Notes: generated by a model not told the origin, from the letters alone. Counted from the stretch's first letter, positions 14,719 to 23,357 are shown. The stretch: 45,170 nucleotides of DNA from Saccharomonospora saliphila YIM 90502 (GCF_000383795.1 NZ_KB912728.1:179779-224948); one strand, 5' to 3'. A program made the numbers and translations.

Positions 14719-15684
14719 TCATGAGCTGGGGAGGTCGCCACGGTCGGGAGGTGCGCTGCCGGTGCGCCGGAACTCGCTGGGGGTAATGCCGCGGGTGCGT
14801 TTGAACGCTGCGCTGAACCCGAAGGCGTCGGAGTAGCCCACGGTGCGGGCGATCTCGGCGATGGTGGCCGCCTTGCGGTCGGCCAGCAGGTCCGCCGCGA
14901 GGGTCATGCGCCAGCTTGTGAGGTAGGTCAGGGGTGGTTCGCCGACCATGTCGGCGAACCGTTTCGCCATCGTGGCGCGCGATACCCCGCTCCGGTCGGC
15001 CAGCGAGGAGACGGTCCACGGCGCCGCAGGTTCGGCGTGCAGCAGCCGTAGGGCGTGGCCTACCACCGGATCGCGGTGCGCGGCGTACCAGGCGGGCGGC
15101 TCGCCGCCGGGCCGGTCGAACCACTCGCGTAGTGAGCACACCAGCATCCAGTCCAGCAGTCGGTCGAGCACGACCTGCTGGCCTGGCGCGTCGACGGCGA
15201 CCTCGGCGGTCAGGAGGTCCCGCACGGCGCCGGCCGTACCGCTGGGTGCGACGCGCAGGACCTCGGGCAGCGCGTCCAGCAGTCGACGGCCGATCTCGCC
15301 CCGTACCGGGTAGGCGCCGACGACCAGTGTCGTCGCGTCGGCCGGGTCGTCTGCGCCGCGGTCGTTCCAGCCGAGCCGGTGTCGGGTCCCGCCCTGATCG
15401 GGCGTCGCGCAGTGCTCGCCGCACTCGATCGGGTCTGCCTCGGTTCCGATCTCGTCGACGAGGGAGAACGGCGCGGGGCCCCGCACGAGGACCGTGTCAC
15501 CGGGTGCGAGGTGCTCGGGCGGGCAACTCTCCGGGACGATCCACCCGGAGCCCTCGAGCACGGTGCACAGGGTCAGCGGGGCGCCGTCCACGAAGAACAA
15601 CGACCAGGGCGCGGACAGGGTCGAGCTGCCGAACAGTGACCCCTGAGCTCGTACACCCCGGAACAGATCAGCGAAGGCGTCCAC
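14719..15684 (-). CDS. AraC-family regulator with cupin sensing domain
   Basis: This protein has 321 residues from GTG 15684. The ribosome site is weak, and the start is chosen because the domain begins here (VDAFADLFRGVRAQGSLFG). Residues 1-170 form the cupin domain of the AraC_binding_2/cupin_6 group (LEGSGWIVPE, LAPGDTVLVRGPAPFSLVDE). A linker follows, and then the double helix-turn-helix at about 215-310 (WTVSSLADRSGVSRATMAKRF, ATIAEIARTVGYSDAFGFSA). It is divergent from the PPOX-fold gene at 15801, separated by 116 nt, and probably regulates it. The inducer is unknown. Confidence 0.87.
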   Translation of the reverse strand: MDAFADLFRGVRAQGSLFGSSTLSAPWSLFFVDGAPLTLCTVLEGSGWIVPESCPPEHLAPGDTVLVRGPAPFSLVDEIGTEADPIECGEHCATPDQGGTRHRLGWNDRGADDPADATTLVVGAYPVRGEIGRRLLDALPEVLRVAPSGTAGAVRDLLTAEVAVDAPGQQVVLDRLLDWMLVCSLREWFDRPGGEPPAWYAAHRDPVVGHALRLLHAEPAAPWTVSSLADRSGVSRATMAKRFADMVGEPPLTYLTSWRMTLAADLLADRKAATIAEIARTVGYSDAFGFSAAFKRTRGITPSEFRRTGSAPPDRGDLPSS

Positions 15685-15800
15685 TCCCGCGAGGCTAGAC
15701 GAATACGCAGGTGATCGAGCTTCTCGCCTATGGATTCGTCCGAGATGGTGCCGTTGAATTGCCTGCCATGGGCCTGTAATCCTCTTCTGGAAGGGACACG

Positions 15801-16223
15801 ATGAGCACCGCCACCAGCATGCTGACCGTCGAAGACCTCGAGTTTCTCGGACGCCCTCTGCACGGGTTCCTGACCGTGGCTGGGGGACCGCAGCCACCAC
15901 AGCCCCGGCCGGTGTGGTTCGAGACCACCGCGGACGGGACGATCCAGTTCTTCACGCCGCGGGACTCGCCGAAGGTGCGGCGCCTGCAGCACGACCCCCG
16001 CGCCTCACTCGTCGTGGCCGCCCCGGCAGGCGAACGCGAACGCTGGGTGTCCATCACCGGGAGCACCACCGTGGAGACCGACGGAGCGCCCGACCTGGTC
16101 TCCCGCCTCGCCGCCCGCTACTGGAGTCTCGACGACCGGGCCGACGATCTCGCCGCGATCTTGGCCGAGCACCAGGTTCGCGTCGTCCTTCAGCCGGAGG
16201 CCGTGCGCCGCTTCGCGTTCTGA
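15801..16223 (+). CDS. Pyridoxamine 5'-phosphate oxidase-fold (FMN/F420-binding split barrel) protein
   Basis: This protein has 140 residues, with ATG 15801 after GGAAGGGA. The sequence is a single split-barrel domain: LHGFLTVAG..QPRPVWF as the first strands, DGTIQFFTPRDSPKVRRL as the flavin-phosphate contact region, DPRASLVVAA, then WVSITGSTTVE. Proteins of this size act as small flavin- or F420-dependent reductases or flavin carriers, so the precise reaction is open. It is likely controlled by the divergent AraC-type gene and has a strong hairpin 45 nt after its stop. Confidence 0.85.
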   Translation: MSTATSMLTVEDLEFLGRPLHGFLTVAGGPQPPQPRPVWFETTADGTIQFFTPRDSPKVRRLQHDPRASLVVAAPAGERERWVSITGSTTVETDGAPDLVSRLAARYWSLDDRADDLAAILAEHQVRVVLQPEAVRRFAF

Positions 16224-16267
16224 CCTCGCACAAGTCCGACCAGCCCTCCGGCGCTCAGCGAAGGATC

Positions 16268-16320
16268 CTGTACGGCTGCGATTCAAGCCTCGGTTGAGGA
16301 CGTGAGTAGCAGCCGTACAG
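16268..16320. terminator. Stem-loop after the PPOX-fold gene
   Basis: CTGTACGGCTGC at 16268-16279 pairs perfectly with GCAGCCGTACAG at 16309-16320 across a 29-nt loop. The position just after the gene supports a terminator role, although the loop is long. Confidence 0.5.
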
Positions 16321-16883
16321 CCGCCCCGCTGCCCCGCAGGGGCTGGCGCACGGCCGCCTGATCCTCCGCGTCAGCCCTCCAAGATCGTCGGCGGGTGGTC
16401 GATCGTGCTGTCAGTGCGCCTCAGGGGCCCGACGAGGGGTCGTCGACGTCGACATGCGTGGAGGTCGCCGGGGACCCACCCGTGCTGCCGAGTTTCGTGT
16501 TCTGACCGTGGGCGGTGCCGTTGCTAGCGACGGGTGAGCGCGCCAGGAAACAGTGATCCCGCCCCGGTCGACGGGCACCTGGCCGGGGCGCGCATCCCAG
16601 GCTGGTGTATGTGGGATTGGAGTAACGCTCGTTCGCCTCGAACAGCCTGCGCGGCGTGCGCCGCGACGCGGAGTACGTCACCGCCGCGCTGGCCGCGCAC
16701 GTCCGTGGGGCGGGCGTCTGGTCGCCTGACAGTGTGGGACGCGACCCGGGGTGAACGGGGTGGGTTCACTCGCTTCGCGAAACGGTGTCACGGGCGAGGG
16801 CAGCCGTCGGAAGCGGGGTCGAGCCCCGTGCGGACGTGCCGCGCGGCTTGACGGGAGGCGCTGCCGGGGACTGGAGTGGGGAC
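16321..16883. other. Gene-poor stretch with possible coding remnants
   Basis: No intact gene is supported. On the plus strand SSTSTCVEVAGDPPVLPS (about 16438-16490) vaguely recalls the end of a DUF397 protein. NSLRGVRRDAEYVTAALAAH (about 16640-16700) also looks like protein sequence but is stopped directly upstream. Both read as decayed fragments. Stop codons interrupt every frame with coding character. Confidence 0.3.
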
Positions 16884-17954
16884 ATGGGCTTGGTTCTCAG
16901 CCTGTTCCTGATTGCCTCTCTGGTGGTGGGGATCGCGGCCCTGTTCCGAAGCAGCCCGGTCCGACGCTGGTACGCCGGGCGGAACAATCCCCGGCGCGCG
17001 GCGGGTCTGTCCGTGGCGGCGTGGGTCGTCGTGTTGGTCGTCCTGAGTGCTCTGGCCCCCGCCCCGGTGGACGAGGCCGGTGACGGCGGAAGATCCGACG
17101 CCGGCCCGCCGCCGACCCCGCCCTCCACCTCCGCACCGCAGACGCCCGGCGAGCCTCCGAGCCCCCGTATCCCCACCCCGACGGCGCCCCGGACGTCGAT
17201 GCCTACGCCGGTGGTACCGGCCGGGGTTCCGGGCGAGGCCCAGGAAGCCGAGGTCCGCCGGATCGTGGACGGGGACACGATGGAGTTGGCCGCACTCACG
17301 GGGGGTGTCGCTCTCGCCGGCACCGGGCAGGTGGATGTGCGCTTGTTGGAGATCGATGCTCCGGAGACCGGGCGTCCCGGGGAGCCGACGCAGTGCTACG
17401 GGGACGAGGCGACCACACGGCTGACTGAACTCGCGCCGCCCGCGAGCACGGTGTGGATCCAGCGGGACGAACAGCTGCGCGACCCGTACGGCCGTCATCT
17501 GCTCTATCTGTGGAACGACGAGGGGACCTTCGTCAACCTGGAGATGGTCGAGGACGGCTATGCCGATGCGGTGCTGTTCCCGCCGAACGACCGGTACTGG
17601 GCACAGATCAGCGCCGCCCGGGAGGATGCGGAGGCCTTTGGCGCCGGGTTGTGGGGCGAATGTGCCTCCGCCGGTGAACCGGAACAGACGCCGCCTCCGC
17701 AACTGCCTCCCGAGCCGGAGCCACAGCTCGAGTTCGAGCCACAGCCCGAGCAGCCCCCTGAGCTGGAGCCGGACCTGCCATACCAACCGGAGCCGCGGGA
17801 CCAGCCGGAGCCGGAACCGAACGACGATTACGTCGTCCCGGCGCCTCCGCCGGACCTCGACTGCGGCGAGATCGCAGACCGCAACTTCCCGGTCCGTCCG
17901 GGCGATCCCCATCGGTTCGACGCGGACGGGGACGGTATCGGCTGCGAAGACTGA
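16884..17954 (+). CDS. Membrane-anchored thermonuclease (SNase-like) with excalibur domain
   Basis: This protein has 356 residues. ATG 16884 follows GGAGTGGGG. Two hydrophobic segments occur near the N-terminus (GLVLSLFLIASLVVGIAAL and AAWVVVLVVLSALAP), then a Pro/Thr/Ser-rich linker. The staphylococcal nuclease fold follows at about 120-260. VRLLEIDAPET carries the Arg, Asp and Glu, and DPYGRHLLYLW the second Arg, of the active site, so catalysis should be kept. A long Pro/Glu/Gln-rich spacer (about 265-320) leads to an excalibur calcium-binding domain ending DADGDGIGCED. The likely role is a cell-surface nuclease degrading extracellular nucleic acid. Confidence 0.88.
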   Translation: MGLVLSLFLIASLVVGIAALFRSSPVRRWYAGRNNPRRAAGLSVAAWVVVLVVLSALAPAPVDEAGDGGRSDAGPPPTPPSTSAPQTPGEPPSPRIPTPTAPRTSMPTPVVPAGVPGEAQEAEVRRIVDGDTMELAALTGGVALAGTGQVDVRLLEIDAPETGRPGEPTQCYGDEATTRLTELAPPASTVWIQRDEQLRDPYGRHLLYLWNDEGTFVNLEMVEDGYADAVLFPPNDRYWAQISAAREDAEAFGAGLWGECASAGEPEQTPPPQLPPEPEPQLEFEPQPEQPPELEPDLPYQPEPRDQPEPEPNDDYVVPAPPPDLDCGEIADRNFPVRPGDPHRFDADGDGIGCED

Positions 17955-18190
17955 GGAGTCTGAGCCGACGACGGTTCGCTGAGCAGTGCTGTCTGTTGGC
18001 CACCACGCAGGCGCCGTTCGTGCAGGTCGCGGCGTTATCCGTCGGATACGACCGACGCTCAGTGGGCTGCGATCGAACCCTTTGTTGCCGACGCTAGGCC
18101 GCTCGCTGGCAACGAAACTAGAATTTTGGCCGGATACCCCTCGGGAAGGTATCGTTCGCAGAACGGGCGCGAAAAGAAGCATGTGAGTAT

Positions 18191-18659
18191 ATGAGTCGAT
18201 CAAATGGAGAACATGTGTGTGTGCAATTTAAACTGACGAAAGACGAGGATGGTCATCCTCCTTTCGAGGCAGAAACCTTGTGGGTGAAGCTGGCGGGTGT
18301 GCCCGGGCATGAAATAGTGTCCAGCATTCCTTTTTTTCGTGCGAGGTGTTAGCCTTGGCGATCGCGTTGAGTTCGGGCTTTCGAAGGTTGAAGAGAACGA
18401 AGTGAACGCCTACTCTCGAACTGTAGGTAGAGGTGCGCATTCAACAGTCCGAATCATATCGCTCGACGATGAAAGTTTTAGTGCCGTCTGTGCGATATCG
18501 GAGAGCGAGAAGTGCGATTAAGAGATCTGGTCGGGTACTAGGCTTGTTGCTGTAGACGTGCCTCCAGGTGTGAGCTACGAGTCGTTCTTTGGACGCCTAG
18601 AGTATCTGTATTCATACGAATTCATTGAGATTGAGGAGAGCTGCATTCAGCACGGTTAA
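18191..18659 (+). pseudogene. DUF4265-family protein, broken by frameshift and nonsense codon
   Basis: ATG 18191 opens a frame reading VQFKLTKDEDGHPPFEAETL then W, followed by a segment ending SSIPFF, which is the DUF4265 pattern. The frame breaks at a run of seven T (18331-18337). Removing one T restores FVRGVSLGDRVEFGLSKVEE and then GRGAHSTVRIISLDDE. A second break is the in-frame TAA at 18519-18521. Beyond it the same frame continues EIWSGTRLVAVDVPPGVSYE and FFGRLEYLYSYEFIEIEES to the stop at 18659. An intact protein would have about 155 residues. DUF4265 genes often sit among polymorphic-toxin immunity genes. The local AT-richness is unlike its neighbours. A sequencing error at the T run is possible, but the TAA makes true decay more likely. 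Confidence 0.75.
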
Positions 18660-18964
18660 TCTAGGCGCTGCCCCGACATTTCTCGGGTTGGTAGTATCTA
18701 CCCGGTAGGAGATGATCCATCCGCTGCCAAATGATGTTTAGGAGGGAATCTGGATGGAAGTGTTTTGAACGACATCTTTAAAGTAGTGACCCCGACTTGT
18801 TTGACATATCGAGAAAGCACGGTCTCGTGTTGATGGTCGACGGTGTCGTTGAGCTGCTTTTCGCGAAAGCGTCGGAGTTCTTTGACTTTTGAGCGCTGGG
18901 TAAGTGTGGTCGCGGACGAGGGTTCTTGTCGGGTAGTTATGGTCGTACCGGGAAAGATGGAGCA
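18660..18964 (+). other. AT-rich spacer with a short coding remnant
   Basis: At 18788-18892 a frame reads DPDLFDISRKHGLVLMVDGV followed by VELLFAKASEFFDF and a stop. This looks like the C-terminus of a small protein of the same AT-rich composition. A stop lies just upstream in that frame, and a possible start (GGAGGG then ATG at about 18754) is in another frame. It is probably a third degraded gene of the island. Confidence 0.35.
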
Positions 18965-19264
18965 ATGACACGTGAAAGCGGTGAAGAGGGCGATACTGTC
19001 GCTAGTAGTGCGCGCGATACAGTGGCTCGCTATCGATCGGGGGTCATATCGTTCCCCCTGCTAGTAGATTCATTGTATGCTATCATTTCTCACTTCGATG
19101 AGTCCGAGTGGCTCCAAGAGGTGCGTGGGCAATGGCTCACATTGGAGCAGGTTTATGCCGTCGATTTAGATCGAGGTGAGTTGGGTGATATGTCAACGCA
19201 GTCACTAGAATTGATCGATGAGGCCGTAGGTGCTTTGGAAGACCTGCTATCCCAAGTCGAATGA
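18965..19264 (+). CDS. Small hypothetical helical protein (immunity-protein-like)
   Basis: This protein has 99 residues from ATG 18965, with a close GGAG upstream. It is acidic and predicted helical: ARDTVARYRSGVISFPLLVD, LYAIISHFDESEWLQEVRGQ, WLTLEQVYAVDL, and a final helix LELIDEAVGALEDLLSQ. Proteins with this layout (Arg-Tyr-Arg-Ser-Gly, then Trp-x4-Leu-Glu-x2-Tyr) are common beside polymorphic toxins in actinomycetes and are thought to be antitoxins or immunity factors. No toxin gene is present here. Codon use is AT-richer than the surroundings, as for the DUF4265 remnant upstream, which suggests a transferred module. Confidence 0.6.
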   Translation: MTRESGEEGDTVASSARDTVARYRSGVISFPLLVDSLYAIISHFDESEWLQEVRGQWLTLEQVYAVDLDRGELGDMSTQSLELIDEAVGALEDLLSQVE

Positions 19265-19405
19265 TGCGCTCAAGGGGTTGGTCATCGGTGTCCCGGCGTC
19301 CGTGTTGGAGCACTGGCCCGAGTAGTCGGCGAAGACGGCGGGACGGACGGCATGGGCGTGCTTGTGCGGTCAAGGGGCGGGCAGAAGGAAGGTATGCGGG
19401 CATGT

Positions 19406-19434
19406 CACCGACGCGCTTCAGTAGCGCGTCGGTG
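19406..19434. terminator. Bidirectional terminator hairpin
   Basis: CACCGACGCGCT and AGCGCGTCGGTG form a perfect 12-bp stem with a 5-nt loop. It lies between convergent genes ending at 19264 and 19587. The remainder of this 320-nt gap holds no gene I can support. Confidence 0.75.
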
Positions 19435-19586
19435 CGGGTTGCAGGTCACATCCGCGATTCCGGGCCCAGGTGTTCCGGGCACGGACGATCACTAATGAGG
19501 TCGGCTGTGCGGTGAAGACCACCGTTCGGTGGATGCGGCGGCGGGACAAGGTTCAGGCCGATCACTCTTCGTCCCGGGTTGCTCGT

Positions 19587-20534
19587 TCAGCCACGCCGGG
19601 CTTGCGGTGTGGTGCCGGAGGAGGCGAGTTCGTCGGCGAACCCCTGGCGCCACGACGGGTGGCGCGGCTGCCAGCCGAGCTCGCGTTTGGCCTTGGCGTT
19701 GGAGAAGGCCCGGCCCTCCGTCATCATGCCCACCATCATCTCGCCGGCGACCAGCCGGGCCAGCCACGCCGGCACCCGCCGGGGTGGTTTGGCGCCAGCG
19801 CACTGCGCGAGGTGGGGCAGCCATTCCCGGACCGGTGCGGGGTCGTCGTCAACGATGTTGAACACGCCGGTGGCCTGCTGTTCGACCGCGAGGACGGTGG
19901 CGTCGGCCGCGTCGTCGAGGTGCACCCACGAGAAGTGCCCTTCGCCGTCCCCGACCAGTGGGAACAGCCGTTTCCGCACGAGCCGGACCTGGTCGTCGGT
20001 GGCGCCCGGCCCGTAGAAGCTGCCGTAGCGCAGGACGCCGCCGGCGGCTCCGGTCACCGCGTCCTCCAGGTGGTTGACCGCCGTCGTGCCCTCCACCTCC
20101 TCCAGCGGGTCGTCCTCCGTCTTGACCCATCCGCCCTGGCGGATCCCGTTCATGCTGCCGTGGCTCTGCGCGAGAACGTGGGAGACGCCGGTCGCCTCGG
20201 CCGCGGCCAGCAGGTGGTCGGTGCCGTCGCTGCGCAGCCGGTTCGTCGCCGCGAAGAAGCGGTCCGGCCTGCGGAAGTTGGGTTTTCCGGCATGCGCCGC
20301 GGAGAGGGCCGTCATCTGGTTCACAATCGTGTCTGGCCGGGCCGCGGTCACCGCCGCCTCGACGGAGGCCGGGTCCAGTCCGTCCATCACGACGCCCTCA
20401 GCGCCCAGTTCCTCCAGCATTCCCAGCTTGTCGGCGCTCGTCGTCGTCGCCGTCACGTGGTGGCCACGGGCCACCAGCCGTGGAACGAGCCGACGCCCGA
20501 GAACACCACTCCCACCTGCCACGAACACGCGCAT
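19587..20534 (-). CDS. NAD(P)-dependent epimerase/dehydratase-family protein (extended SDR)
   Basis: This protein has 315 residues, with ATG 20534 after GGGAGG. The Rossmann nucleotide-binding motif GGSGVLG is at residues 7-13 (VFVAGGSGVLGRRLVPRLV). Later segments include RPDTIVNQMT, GVLRYGSFYGPGATD and FSWVHLDDAADATVLAV, as in atypical extended SDRs. The usual active-site YxxxK is not clear (HVLAQSHGSMN stands near that place), so reductase activity on a small substrate is uncertain. It precedes nothing in an obvious operon, with 308 nt to the SDR gene on the same strand. Confidence 0.82.
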   Translation of the reverse strand: MRVFVAGGSGVLGRRLVPRLVARGHHVTATTTSADKLGMLEELGAEGVVMDGLDPASVEAAVTAARPDTIVNQMTALSAAHAGKPNFRRPDRFFAATNRLRSDGTDHLLAAAEATGVSHVLAQSHGSMNGIRQGGWVKTEDDPLEEVEGTTAVNHLEDAVTGAAGGVLRYGSFYGPGATDDQVRLVRKRLFPLVGDGEGHFSWVHLDDAADATVLAVEQQATGVFNIVDDDPAPVREWLPHLAQCAGAKPPRRVPAWLARLVAGEMMVGMMTEGRAFSNAKAKRELGWQPRHPSWRQGFADELASSGTTPQARRG

Positions 20535-20842
20535 CGTGTCACCTCCCGTCCACTACTGCTTCCGCTACGACGACGAGACGAGCCGGCGGTCTGTGACACC
20601 GGTGGGTCGACTGTGCGGTGTCCGGTGACCCCAGCCCTCGCGACTCGGCGGCCTCGACGAGGATTCCCCGCAGCCGGCTCCGGAACCATCCGTCCACCAG
20701 CCACCGGTTTCAGATCATGTCGATGCCGAGGGGCGGACGGTGAACGGAAACTCCTCGATGCGCGGCCCGAGGACGTCCCGCAGCGCGGGGTGCCTGCAAC
20801 CGGCTCAGCCGCTACCCCTGCGGACCCGGCGACGGGGATGTA
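20535..20842. other. Intergenic stretch, possible remnant on minus strand
   Basis: No intact gene. On the minus strand around 20720-20790 a short frame reads HPALRDVLGPRIEEFPFTVR, which has protein-like composition but no start. It may be the tail of a deleted gene. Confidence 0.25.
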
Positions 20843-21580
20843 CTACGCGGCACCGCCATTGACGTGGAGGACCTGGCCGTTCACCCAGCGCGCGGGCCCC
20901 GCGAGGAAGGCGACGGCCTGGCCGATGTCCGCCGGGGTGCCGAGCCGCTCCATCGGGTTCATCGACGCGATCTGGTCGACGTGCTCTTGAGTCTTGCCCT
21001 CGAAGAACAGCGGTGTGGCGGTGGGTCCGGGCGCGACGGCGTTGACGGTGATGTCCCGGCCGCGAAGCTCGCGCGCGAGGATCAGGGTCAACGCCTCGAC
21101 CGCCCCCTTCGAGGCCGCGTAGGCACCGTAGCTCGGGATCTGCAGCCGGGTGACCGACGTGGAGAAGTTGATGATCGCCCCGCCGTCGCGGACCCGCCGG
21201 GCAGACAACTGGTCGACCACGAAAGTGCCGCGCACGTTGGTGCGCTGGACGCGATCGAAGGTCTCCAGGTCCATGTCCGCGACCGGCGCGAGCGGCATGA
21301 TGCCGGCGGTGTGCACGACGACGTCGACGCCGCCGAACTCGCGCTCCGCCGTATCGAAGACCTCGGCCATCGCCGACTCGTCCGCGACGTCACCACCCGC
21401 CGGGATGGCTCGACCACCCGCGGCAGTCACCGCACGCACGATCTCGTCCACGCGGTCCCTTCCTGCCGCGTAGTGCACGACCAGGGAGTAGCCCTCGGCG
21501 GCCAGACGCTCGACCGCGGCCCTACCGATGCCGCCGGATCCGCCGGTTACGAGCGCGACGCGGTCCGAGTGGTTCGTCAC
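20843..21580 (-). CDS. SDR-family oxidoreductase
   Basis: This protein has 245 residues and is a classical short-chain dehydrogenase. VTGGSGGIGRA is the cofactor loop, GGDVADESAM gives an acidic adenine contact, and VHTAGI is the NAG-type motif. Ser in INFSTSV and YAASK are the catalytic residues, and the ending GPARWVNGQVLHVNGG is typical. The Arg/His environment after strand 2 (HYAAGRDR) fits NADP(H). ATG 21580 is preceded by a GAGGGTGAACC-type site. A TetR gene lies upstream on the same strand, and both promoters share TGTTCATATG, so TetR probably represses this gene. Confidence 0.9.
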   Translation of the reverse strand: MTNHSDRVALVTGGSGGIGRAAVERLAAEGYSLVVHYAAGRDRVDEIVRAVTAAGGRAIPAGGDVADESAMAEVFDTAEREFGGVDVVVHTAGIMPLAPVADMDLETFDRVQRTNVRGTFVVDQLSARRVRDGGAIINFSTSVTRLQIPSYGAYAASKGAVEALTLILARELRGRDITVNAVAPGPTATPLFFEGKTQEHVDQIASMNPMERLGTPADIGQAVAFLAGPARWVNGQVLHVNGGAA

Positions 21581-21610
21581 GGTTCACCCTCCCGCCAAGA
21601 TATGGATACC

Positions 21611-21647
21611 TTGTTCATATGCATCGACGGTACCGAGAAATGAACAA
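21611..21647. promoter_or_regulatory. Operator-like inverted repeat upstream of SDR gene
   Basis: TTGTTCAT (21611-21618) and ATGAACAA (21640-21647) form a perfect inverted repeat separated by 21 nt, 31-67 nt before the SDR start. The 10-mer TGTTCATATG here recurs upstream of the TetR gene at 22466-22475. Confidence 0.5.
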
Positions 21648-21804
21648 GCTGTCTATAAGCGGGAGTCGGTGCCTGCCCGAGTCGCACACAGAGGCGCTGG
21701 TCGTGGCGCCGCCGTACATCGCCTCGCCGGGCGACGAACCGGGTGCCGGGCGCGGGCAGACCGCTGGCGTCGGCCGCCCGCGCCGGAGCGAGGGGGTGGT
21801 CTCC

Positions 21805-22422
21805 TCAGCGTGCTGCGGCTCCGTACAGGGCGTGGTCGACGAGGCGCTCGACGAGGCCGTCGTCGAAGGGCACGTTGAGGACGAGCAGGCGGTGGTAGCA
21901 GGCGCCCCAGAGCTGGTCGACGATGATGTCGAGATCGGCGTCCTCGCGCAGTTGGCCCGCTCGCACCGCGATCCGGAGTCGTTCCCGGGCCAGCTCCCGC
22001 CTCGGCAGCGCGTAGCTCTCGGACCAGGCCTCGGCGAGGGCGCGGTCCAGCTGAGCCGCGCCGACGAGCTCGGAAACGGGCCTCTCCGCGCCTTCTTCCT
22101 TCAGCCACCGGACGAACGCGCGCAGCTGTGTGATCAGATCTGCCCGCACGTCCCCGGTGTCCGGGAAGTCCAGCATGCGCCGGCTTCGGGCGAAGTACGC
22201 CTCGGCCGCGAGCGCGCCCGGTGACGGCCACCACTTGTAGAGGGTCGTCCTGCTGGCTCCCGCTTCCGCCGCCACGCGGTCGAACGTGACCGCCCGCATG
22301 CCATCGCGCAGCAGAATGGTCCCGGCGGCCTCCAGCACCTCGGCGCGGACCTCGGCGGCCGGTCGACGTCCCCGGCCTCTCGGGACGGTGTTCCTGACGC
22401 TGGCCACTACGTTCGTCACCAC
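21805..22422 (-). CDS. TetR-family transcriptional repressor
   Basis: This protein has about 205 residues. The start is uncertain: GTG 22422, 22419 or 22407 are preferred because the operator-like TGTTCATATG would otherwise lie inside the gene; the frame itself extends to 22527. The TetR helix-turn-helix is clear (EVLEAAGTILLRDGMRAVTF then RVAAEAGASRTTLYKWW). The helical C-terminal part (SELVGAAQLDRALAEAWSES, LDIIVDQLWGACYHRLL) resembles the TetR_C_11 ligand domain. It likely represses itself and the SDR gene downstream. The ligand is unknown. Confidence 0.85.
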   Translation of the reverse strand: MVTNVVASVRNTVPRGRGRRPAAEVRAEVLEAAGTILLRDGMRAVTFDRVAAEAGASRTTLYKWWPSPGALAAEAYFARSRRMLDFPDTGDVRADLITQLRAFVRWLKEEGAERPVSELVGAAQLDRALAEAWSESYALPRRELARERLRIAVRAGQLREDADLDIIVDQLWGACYHRLLVLNVPFDDGLVERLVDHALYGAAAR

Positions 22423-22465
22423 CCTTGGGCCGGTCGACTTGGGTACTCGCCGTTTGTGGACGACG

Positions 22466-22475
22466 TGTTCATATG
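22466..22475. promoter_or_regulatory. Operator-like site upstream of TetR gene
   Basis: TGTTCATATG is identical to the site before the SDR gene at 21612-21621. Its position just before the likely TetR start fits autoregulation. Confidence 0.4.
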
Positions 22476-22584
22476 GTACGTGGTGGTCGAGCATGGTCGG
22501 CCACACGGCTGTGAGCGCAGGGCGCACGCGCTCACGATCCGCCTTTCCGGTGGCATCGGCAGGGCGCGGAGCCGGGCGTGGGGT

Positions 22585-23262
22585 TTAGACCAGGCCGAGT
22601 TCCCTGGCGCGGATGCCAGCTTGGAAGCGCGATCCGGCGCCGAGCGCGGCCATCAGCTCGGCGACGCGCCGTCGGTAGGTCCGCACGCCCAGACCGAGCG
22701 TCCGTGCGGCGGCCTCGTCCTTGACACCCCGGCTGAGCAGGTCGAGCACGGCAGGGGCCAGTTGGCGGATCTCGGCGACCTGTGCGTCGTAGACGGCGAG
22801 GTCGGTGGCCGACCGCCAGGCCGTCTCGAACAGCGACCTCACTCCCTGGACGGTCTCGGGCTGGGTGATCACGCTGTAGCTTCGCCGGCCGGCGCTGAGG
22901 TCGCCCGCCAGGATCACCACTCTGCGGTCGAGGAGGATCGTCTCGTTGATCTCCTCGGTGGTGATCCGGATCTGTGCCCCGAGCCGGTCCCGGCGCCGTG
23001 CGAGCTCCTGTGTGGACACCGAGTCGAGTAGCAGCCCGGACCGGTAGATCTTGCGGATACGCATTTCGCCGAGGCGTCCCGCGGTCGCCGCGGCCAGCTC
23101 ATCCGACTTGCGGACGGCGACCCAGCTCGCGAGGTCGTTGGCGGCACACGCGATGTCGGTAACGGTCGCGAACAAATGCCCCGTCCGCTGGAACAGCTCC
23201 TCCTCGCCGCGCACGACCGTGACCGCGCCGCTCGCCCGCACCAGGCCGTCGCTCATCCGCAT
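22585..23262 (-). CDS. LuxR-type helix-turn-helix regulator with N-terminal sensor-like domain
   Basis: This protein has 225 residues from ATG 23262 (ATG 23256 is possible; both ribosome sites are weak). Residues 1-150 resemble the TrmB/PLD-like sensor part of small actinomycete regulators (SGLLLDSVSTQELARRRDRL, then RRVVILAGDLSAGRRSYSVI). The C-terminus is a LuxR-like HTH (LAPAVLDLLSRGVKDEAAAR then TLGLGVRTYRRRVAELMAAL), ending in the GSRFQAGIRARELGL helix. It is divergent from the aldo/keto reductase gene across 95 nt, which is its most likely target. Confidence 0.8.
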   Translation of the reverse strand: MRMSDGLVRASGAVTVVRGEEELFQRTGHLFATVTDIACAANDLASWVAVRKSDELAAATAGRLGEMRIRKIYRSGLLLDSVSTQELARRRDRLGAQIRITTEEINETILLDRRVVILAGDLSAGRRSYSVITQPETVQGVRSLFETAWRSATDLAVYDAQVAEIRQLAPAVLDLLSRGVKDEAAARTLGLGVRTYRRRVAELMAALGAGSRFQAGIRARELGLV

Positions 23263-23357
23263 ACCAGCGATTCTGCCCGGACCTGCCCGAGGTCGGCGAC
23301 CTCGGCAGGTTGTTGCCATTCCCGGACGGGCGGCGAGCGAGCCAGCACGCTGGGGTC

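Noticed and set aside
16795-16850. tRNA-like arm with GGGGTCGAGCCCCG
   Set aside because: The loop is too short for a T-arm, and no acceptor stem, D-arm or anticodon arm can be drawn around it.
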